Positions 41,918 through 45,527 of a stretch of DNA of 45,527 bases are shown here, one piece after another. Under the pieces are notes generated by a model. The model made no database searches. It saw nothing but the letters and a program-made list of their open reading frames with translations, and was not told the DNA's origin. The stretch comes from Dehalococcoidia bacterium (GTDB taxonomy: Bacteria > Chloroflexota > Dehalococcoidia > SM23-28-2). The number at the start of each line of letters is the position of its first letter. Position 1 is the stretch's first letter. The stretch spans positions 1 to 45,527 of the forward strand of contig JALHUG010000013.1 of the NCBI GenBank assembly GCA_022866185.1, given 5' to 3'. The position numbers were made by a program, and so were the translations under genes.

Positions 41918-42544
41918 ATGAGCTTGGTAGGTCGCAGCCACGAACAAGGAGGCGCCCCAACCCAGAGGGTGCCTGTCACGCTCGTCATGCTGGCAGTGGC
42001 CATCCTGGGCCTGGTTGTGGCGGCCTGTGGGGGCCAGAAGGAAGAAGAGGCGGCCAGCCCGGAGCTCGGGGCGACCGAGATCGCAGGCACGACGGCGATA
42101 GCAACTCCCGAGGTGACGCCGAGCGCCGGTGTGTCGATTGTCTCAAGGCCCTCGGTCGTCATTGCAAGGACTACCGCCTACGCATTCATCGAGGGAACCG
42201 ATGGCACCGTGTGGTATCGCCAGAGTGACAGCGGCGGGCCCTGGAGCGACTGGATAAGCCTGGGGGGCGTGATCGAACCGGCACCAGCGGCCGTCGTGGC
42301 TGGAGACGACATCTACCTCTTTAGCCGCACTGCGGAAAATGACGTGCGGTACAACCGCCTGACTGGTGGCACATGGAGCGACTGGCAGGGCTTGGGAGGG
42401 GTACTGAGGGGGTCGCTGACTGCTGTCGCCGGTGGCGGCGACGATGTATACGTATTCGGGACAGGCACTGAGGGGGGCATCTGGTACCGCCACTGGGACG
42501 GAGTGGCTTGGGGCGACTGGACAGGGCTGGGCGCCGTCAACTAG
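41918..42544 (+). CDS. Lipoprotein with three PLL-lectin-like beta-propeller blades
   Basis: This is a 208-residue protein. A signal peptide ends in the lipobox VVAAC (Cys at about residue 37), then an acidic and Thr/Pro-rich linker leads to about 110 residues of tandem repeats. Each repeat has the pattern W-x-D-W-x-GLGG, 10 to 15 residues, then VYVF and WYR, as in Photorhabdus PLL-type seven-bladed lectins and related repeats. Three blades are too few for one propeller, so it may oligomerise or be truncated. AAGGAG precedes the ATG. The same repeat type occurs in the convergent protease at 42754. Ligand binding is inferred from the fold, not seen. Confidence 0.7.
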   Translation: MSLVGRSHEQGGAPTQRVPVTLVMLAVAILGLVVAACGGQKEEEAASPELGATEIAGTTAIATPEVTPSAGVSIVSRPSVVIARTTAYAFIEGTDGTVWYRQSDSGGPWSDWISLGGVIEPAPAAVVAGDDIYLFSRTAENDVRYNRLTGGTWSDWQGLGGVLRGSLTAVAGGGDDVYVFGTGTEGGIWYRHWDGVAWGDWTGLGAVN

Positions 42545-42753
42545 CGGTCAACTCCTCCGCGGACACACAATGCGGCCGGCTCTGCGTTTGGACCCCCATG
42601 GCAAATAGCAGCGCCTCGTGTCACCTGCCTTCGAGTCCCTGTCCACGTGCACGAACGGGGAATGTGGTTCCCGCAGCCACCGTCTATGACCGTCTATACA
42701 GTGTGAGCACGCCTCGACAAGCTTTTCTCAAACGCCGTGGGCTGGGCGAATCA

Positions 42754-45186
42754 CTAGTCGGCTAGGATACCGCCCAACCCCGACCAGTCCTGCCAGATCG
42801 TTCCGTTCGAGTGCCGGTACCACAAGCCGCTGTCCCCTCCCAGTCCGAATACATACACGTCGGTGGATCCAGGGGCCGCAGCGCTCGGCCTTCCACTCAG
42901 CACACCGCCCAGGCCTTGCCAGCCACCCCAGGCTCCGCCACTGCGCCGCTGGTACCAGAGGCCACCGCCAGCATCAAGGCCGGAGACGTACACGTCTGCG
43001 CCAGCGGCTACAGCGGAGGGTGAGGTACTGAGCACACCGCCCAACCCTGACCACGCCTCCCAGCTCGTCCCGTCCCAGTGACGGTTCCAGTAGCCCCCAC
43101 CGGCGTCACGCCCGAATACATACACGTTGTTGCCTGCCGTCGCTGCCGCACTGACCTGCCCACTCAGCACACCGCCCAGGCCCTGCCAGCCACCCCACGT
43201 GCCGCCATTGTGGCGTTGGTACCAGAGGCCACCGCCAGCATCAAGCCCGAAGACGTACACGTCTGCGCCAGCGGCTACAGCCGAGGGGGAGGTACTGAGC
43301 ACACCGCCCAAGCCTAACCACGCCTCCCAGCTCGTCCCGTTCCAGTGACGGTTCCAGTAGCTGCCACCGGCGTCACGCCCGAATGCGTAGGCATGGGTCC
43401 CCACCGCCACGGAGCTTGTGGGAGAAGCGCCGTCGCCGCTGCTGACGTCGTGACACAGCTCCAGCTCCCACGAGTTGAGCGTGCCGGCGTTCCCGGCGAG
43501 GTCATCCGTTACTTCGAGCCGCCACTGGCCCAAGAAGCTCTCGCCATTCAGGTCCGCGAGGACTCCCTCGGGACTAAAGGTCCAGGTGAAAGGCGCCAAC
43601 AACGGGTCGTCGTTTAGGGCTATCGGGTAGAAGCTCTCATCGTCGAAAGCAGTGCCGCTGAAATTGTCGCCACTGCCGCCGATGTCGGTAAACAGCTCAA
43701 CTCTGGTGCCGGCGGGCGAGATCAGGTACACATCCAGGTCGTCGTCGTAGGGGTGAGTAATGTTCAGCGGCCCCACGTGGATGTCGCTCAGGGTGAAACT
43801 GTCGGCCACGTTGATGTTCGAGGTCACAGTGCCGGGGTTAGGTATTGCCTTTGGCACGTCGGTGCTGGTGTAGGAGGTGCAGGACTGATCGACGAGGGAG
43901 GCGTAGTAGACCCAGTTCTCAATGGAGCACTCTCCGTAGCCAACCTTGAAGTAGCCGCCGGCCCCCAGCGTGGGCCAATCAGTGCCCCAACTGTTCTTCG
44001 CGATCCAGTAGCCACCGGCATCGTTGTCGTTGTACCCGGTAAGGACTATGCAATGGTTGGTGGTCTCATCATCTGTGCATCTGTAGATGTCTCCGTCCCA
44101 ATAACCACCAACGTCCTCCAGGACACCCAGACAAACCGCAAGAGGCCCCCGGTCAACAAGCTCCTGCTTGATTCGGCTGGGATCGGTTGAAACCCTACCC
44201 ATGGTAGCTATCGTTTCCAGTCTGCTTGCCCAGTTCACACATTTGTCGTCGCAAGTTGCATTGGCGCAACTGCCGCCACTGTAGTAGTCGCAGTAGGCCG
44301 ATTCGCAGCCAGACTCGCCGCAGGAGCACGTGTAACTATCGTACGGAAGGCAGGCCTCATCGGGAATTCCGTTGTCTCGGATGAACTTCAGGGCCTCGCT
44401 CTGCCAACCACCACAGCAACTCTGATCCCAATCCGGGTAGCAGTCCGACACCAGGTACTCTTCCGACAGGTCCGGCTCAAGGCTAGGATTGCCTGCGTCG
44501 ATGTTGTACACCGCTTCTGTCGTTCCGACCGCTGAGAATGCCCAGCAAGAGCCGCAATACCCTTGGTCCTTCACCGAAGTCACCCAGTCCTGTCCGTTGT
44601 AGCTCGTCCAGTCGAAGGCAGTCGGCGGAATCCCCACCGAAGCCTCTTCTTTCGGAGCACTCGGCGCTTGTTCCACGCGGCGACTTCCCTTGGTGGCCTT
44701 CTCGGCCAAGCCCATCAGCTCCGTGACAGAGCCAACCTCTTGTCCATCGCGGACGCAAACGCCGTACTCCGCTGAAAACGAGTTCTTTCCGTCGCTCTTT
44801 GTCACCAGGTCGTAGCCTTGCGTTGCACAGTAGGAGTAGCTTTGGCCGCACTTGCCTTGCAGGAATCCCCACCCATCACATTCGCTGCCATCTGGCAAAA
44901 CGCATATCCCATGCTGCCCTTCAGCCGCATCCACCACTTGGTATTCGTACCCCAGCTCTTGACAGTAAACGGCAGCAGGGTTCGCCATTCCCGGAGCGTC
45001 TCCACCACAGCCCGAAGCGGCATCATCAAGCGCTTCGCTGGCGAGGGTCTGTTGCTGCGCCCCGTGCGAGGCCAGATCAACGACCGTCGGCGTGCCGGCA
45101 GCGCCGCCTTGCCAGCCTACCGCCAACAGGACGGCGCAGACCGCCAGGGCGGCGACGGTTGCCTTTCGACTCTTACTCCTCAACAT
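42754..45186 (-). CDS. Secreted papain-family (C1A) protease with DUF333, P-domain and PLL-like blades
   Basis: This is an 810-residue exported protein. The order is: signal peptide (about 1-30); two DUF333 modules (about 68-113 and 118-150, Cys-rich); a C1A peptidase domain (about 188-432) with Q208, C214 (CGSCWAF), H378 (TNHCIVLTGY) and N398 (AKNSWG), so all four papain residues are intact; a convertase P-domain (about 445-585); and five PLL-like blades (about 592-810). Numerous cysteines around 255-320 suggest disulfides. The ATG has GAGGAGGGAC upstream. The segment between DUF333 and the peptidase (about 160-188) may act as a short propeptide. It is probably a secreted enzyme that binds a glycan through its blades. 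Substrate is unknown. Confidence 0.9.
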   Translation of the reverse strand: MLRSKSRKATVAALAVCAVLLAVGWQGGAAGTPTVVDLASHGAQQQTLASEALDDAASGCGGDAPGMANPAAVYCQELGYEYQVVDAAEGQHGICVLPDGSECDGWGFLQGKCGQSYSYCATQGYDLVTKSDGKNSFSAEYGVCVRDGQEVGSVTELMGLAEKATKGSRRVEQAPSAPKEEASVGIPPTAFDWTSYNGQDWVTSVKDQGYCGSCWAFSAVGTTEAVYNIDAGNPSLEPDLSEEYLVSDCYPDWDQSCCGGWQSEALKFIRDNGIPDEACLPYDSYTCSCGESGCESAYCDYYSGGSCANATCDDKCVNWASRLETIATMGRVSTDPSRIKQELVDRGPLAVCLGVLEDVGGYWDGDIYRCTDDETTNHCIVLTGYNDNDAGGYWIAKNSWGTDWPTLGAGGYFKVGYGECSIENWVYYASLVDQSCTSYTSTDVPKAIPNPGTVTSNINVADSFTLSDIHVGPLNITHPYDDDLDVYLISPAGTRVELFTDIGGSGDNFSGTAFDDESFYPIALNDDPLLAPFTWTFSPEGVLADLNGESFLGQWRLEVTDDLAGNAGTLNSWELELCHDVSSGDGASPTSSVAVGTHAYAFGRDAGGSYWNRHWNGTSWEAWLGLGGVLSTSPSAVAAGADVYVFGLDAGGGLWYQRHNGGTWGGWQGLGGVLSGQVSAAATAGNNVYVFGRDAGGGYWNRHWDGTSWEAWSGLGGVLSTSPSAVAAGADVYVSGLDAGGGLWYQRRSGGAWGGWQGLGGVLSGRPSAAAPGSTDVYVFGLGGDSGLWYRHSNGTIWQDWSGLGGILAD
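42757..43413 (-). repeat. Tandem blade repeats inside the protease gene
   Basis: Five blade units of about 44 residues alternate between two types (W-E-A-W and W-G-G-W). The two-blade period is 267 bp: stretches beginning at 43023 and 43290 are nearly identical at the DNA level over about 95 bp. High DNA identity suggests recent duplication or gene conversion rather than old divergence. Confidence 0.75.
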
Positions 45187-45527
45187 GCTGTCCCTCCTCT
45201 AAGACCACAATCAGCCACGTCACAGTCGCTCACTATGCCTCTATCTCTAAAGACGCGCCAACACCCCCAGCCGCTTCGTTATGTCACAGAGGTTCTCCGG
45301 ACCTCAATCCCCTTTGCCAGGCTGAGCCTGCGCCCAGAAGCAGGAGACGAGGAGCAATACGACAAAGAGCGGCACAAGCCTCGCCAGTCTCATGGGCGTC
45401 CCCCTTTGGAGCTTGCGGGATGTGGTCATCCCAGAGACTACGGGCCAGCGCTCGGATTGTGTACCATCCACGCTGCGCTGTCAAGCGGGCGCGCAAAGTC
45501 CCCCTGCTTCGTCTTCGTAGTCGAGCC
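45187..45527. other. 341-bp right-end region upstream of the protease gene
   Basis: It contains only the 29-codon lipoprotein-like micro-ORF at 45304-45393. No promoter for the protease gene is convincing. A 70-residue frame at 45284-45496 overlaps the micro-ORF in another frame and lacks features. Confidence 0.4.
45304..45393 (-). CDS. 29-residue lipoprotein-signal-like micro-ORF
   Basis: The product reads MRLARLVPLFVVLLLVSC then FWAQAQPGKGD. That is a basic N terminus, a hydrophobic core and a lipobox-like LLVSC with almost no mature part. AAAGGGGGA lies about 6 bases before the ATG. It sits 117 bp upstream of the secreted protease in the same direction. It may be a real small lipopeptide, a lysis-protein-like peptide or the start of a broken gene. 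It is too short for confident calling. Confidence 0.35.
   Translation of the reverse strand: MRLARLVPLFVVLLLVSCFWAQAQPGKGD

Noticed and set aside
42757..43413. Regular repeats resembling an array
   Set aside because: They are in-frame protein blade repeats, not CRISPR: no short palindromic repeats with unique spacers.
45284..45496. 70-codon minus-strand ORF at the right end
   Set aside because: No coding features; the overlapping 29-codon frame has a better start and a clear signal sequence.

Overview
The window is GC-rich chromosomal DNA of a free-living bacterium. The gene content fits a Chloroflexota-type (Dehalococcoidia-like) genome. It has an 11-subunit complex I operon without nuoE, nuoF and nuoG, a DUF4012 protein inside a glycan locus, a sortase with LPxTG-like substrates, abundant GTG and TTG starts, and a small intergenic inverted repeat built on CTTCGCTGCGCTCAG. 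The taxonomic guess is inference from gene families; no rRNA gene is present.

Positions 1-4.6 kb hold a truncated DUF457-type membrane protein, a small conserved-looking membrane protein with its own promoter and terminator, a CPBP intramembrane protease, a dihydrodipicolinate-reductase-like oxidoreductase and a Wzx-type flippase.

Positions 18.07 down to 4.59 kb form one leftward surface-glycan gene string. In order of transcription it encodes a secreted Ig-like protein with a VPSTG tail, a DUF4012 protein, a DPM-like GT2 with a membrane tail, a GT2, GDP-mannose 4,6-dehydratase, a GDP-fucose/colitose synthase-like reductase, a PLP-type sugar 3-dehydratase with histidine in place of the PLP lysine, two GT4 glycosyltransferases, a polytopic GT-C/polymerase-like protein and a methyltransferase. 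The three nucleotide-sugar genes overlap by 4 to 8 bp and together predict a GDP-3,6-dideoxyhexose (colitose-like) branch. A good sigma-70-like promoter lies at 18435-18464 on the minus strand.

Positions 18.5-19.66 kb hold three decayed Rhs/YD-repeat core fragments, separated by two small membrane-protein ORFs. This is the layout of worn Rhs tip/immunity cassettes.

Positions 19.8-30.3 kb are nuoABCDHIJKLMN. The operon is tight except for two insertions: a four-hairpin element between nuoC and nuoD, and a small REP-like inverted repeat between nuoK and nuoL.

Positions 30.3-31.1 kb look like a scar with a 3' tRNA-Gly fragment and the C-terminal remnant of a GH94/cyclic-glucan-synthase-type protein.

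Positions 31.2-40.3 kb are a second surface-glycan region with a roughly 1200-residue GT-C-like giant with carbohydrate-binding-like regions, a methyltransferase, a second flippase, a GT4 and another GT-C protein.

Positions 40.3-45.5 kb are a cell-surface/secretion region. It has a mini LPSTG protein, a sortase, a lipoprotein of PLL-lectin-like blades and a secreted papain-like protease with DUF333, P-domain and the same blades.

Taken together, the window couples respiratory proton pumping with two loci that build, flip and decorate surface glycans, plus a sortase/lectin-like module that may anchor or recognise those surfaces. That last link is inference.
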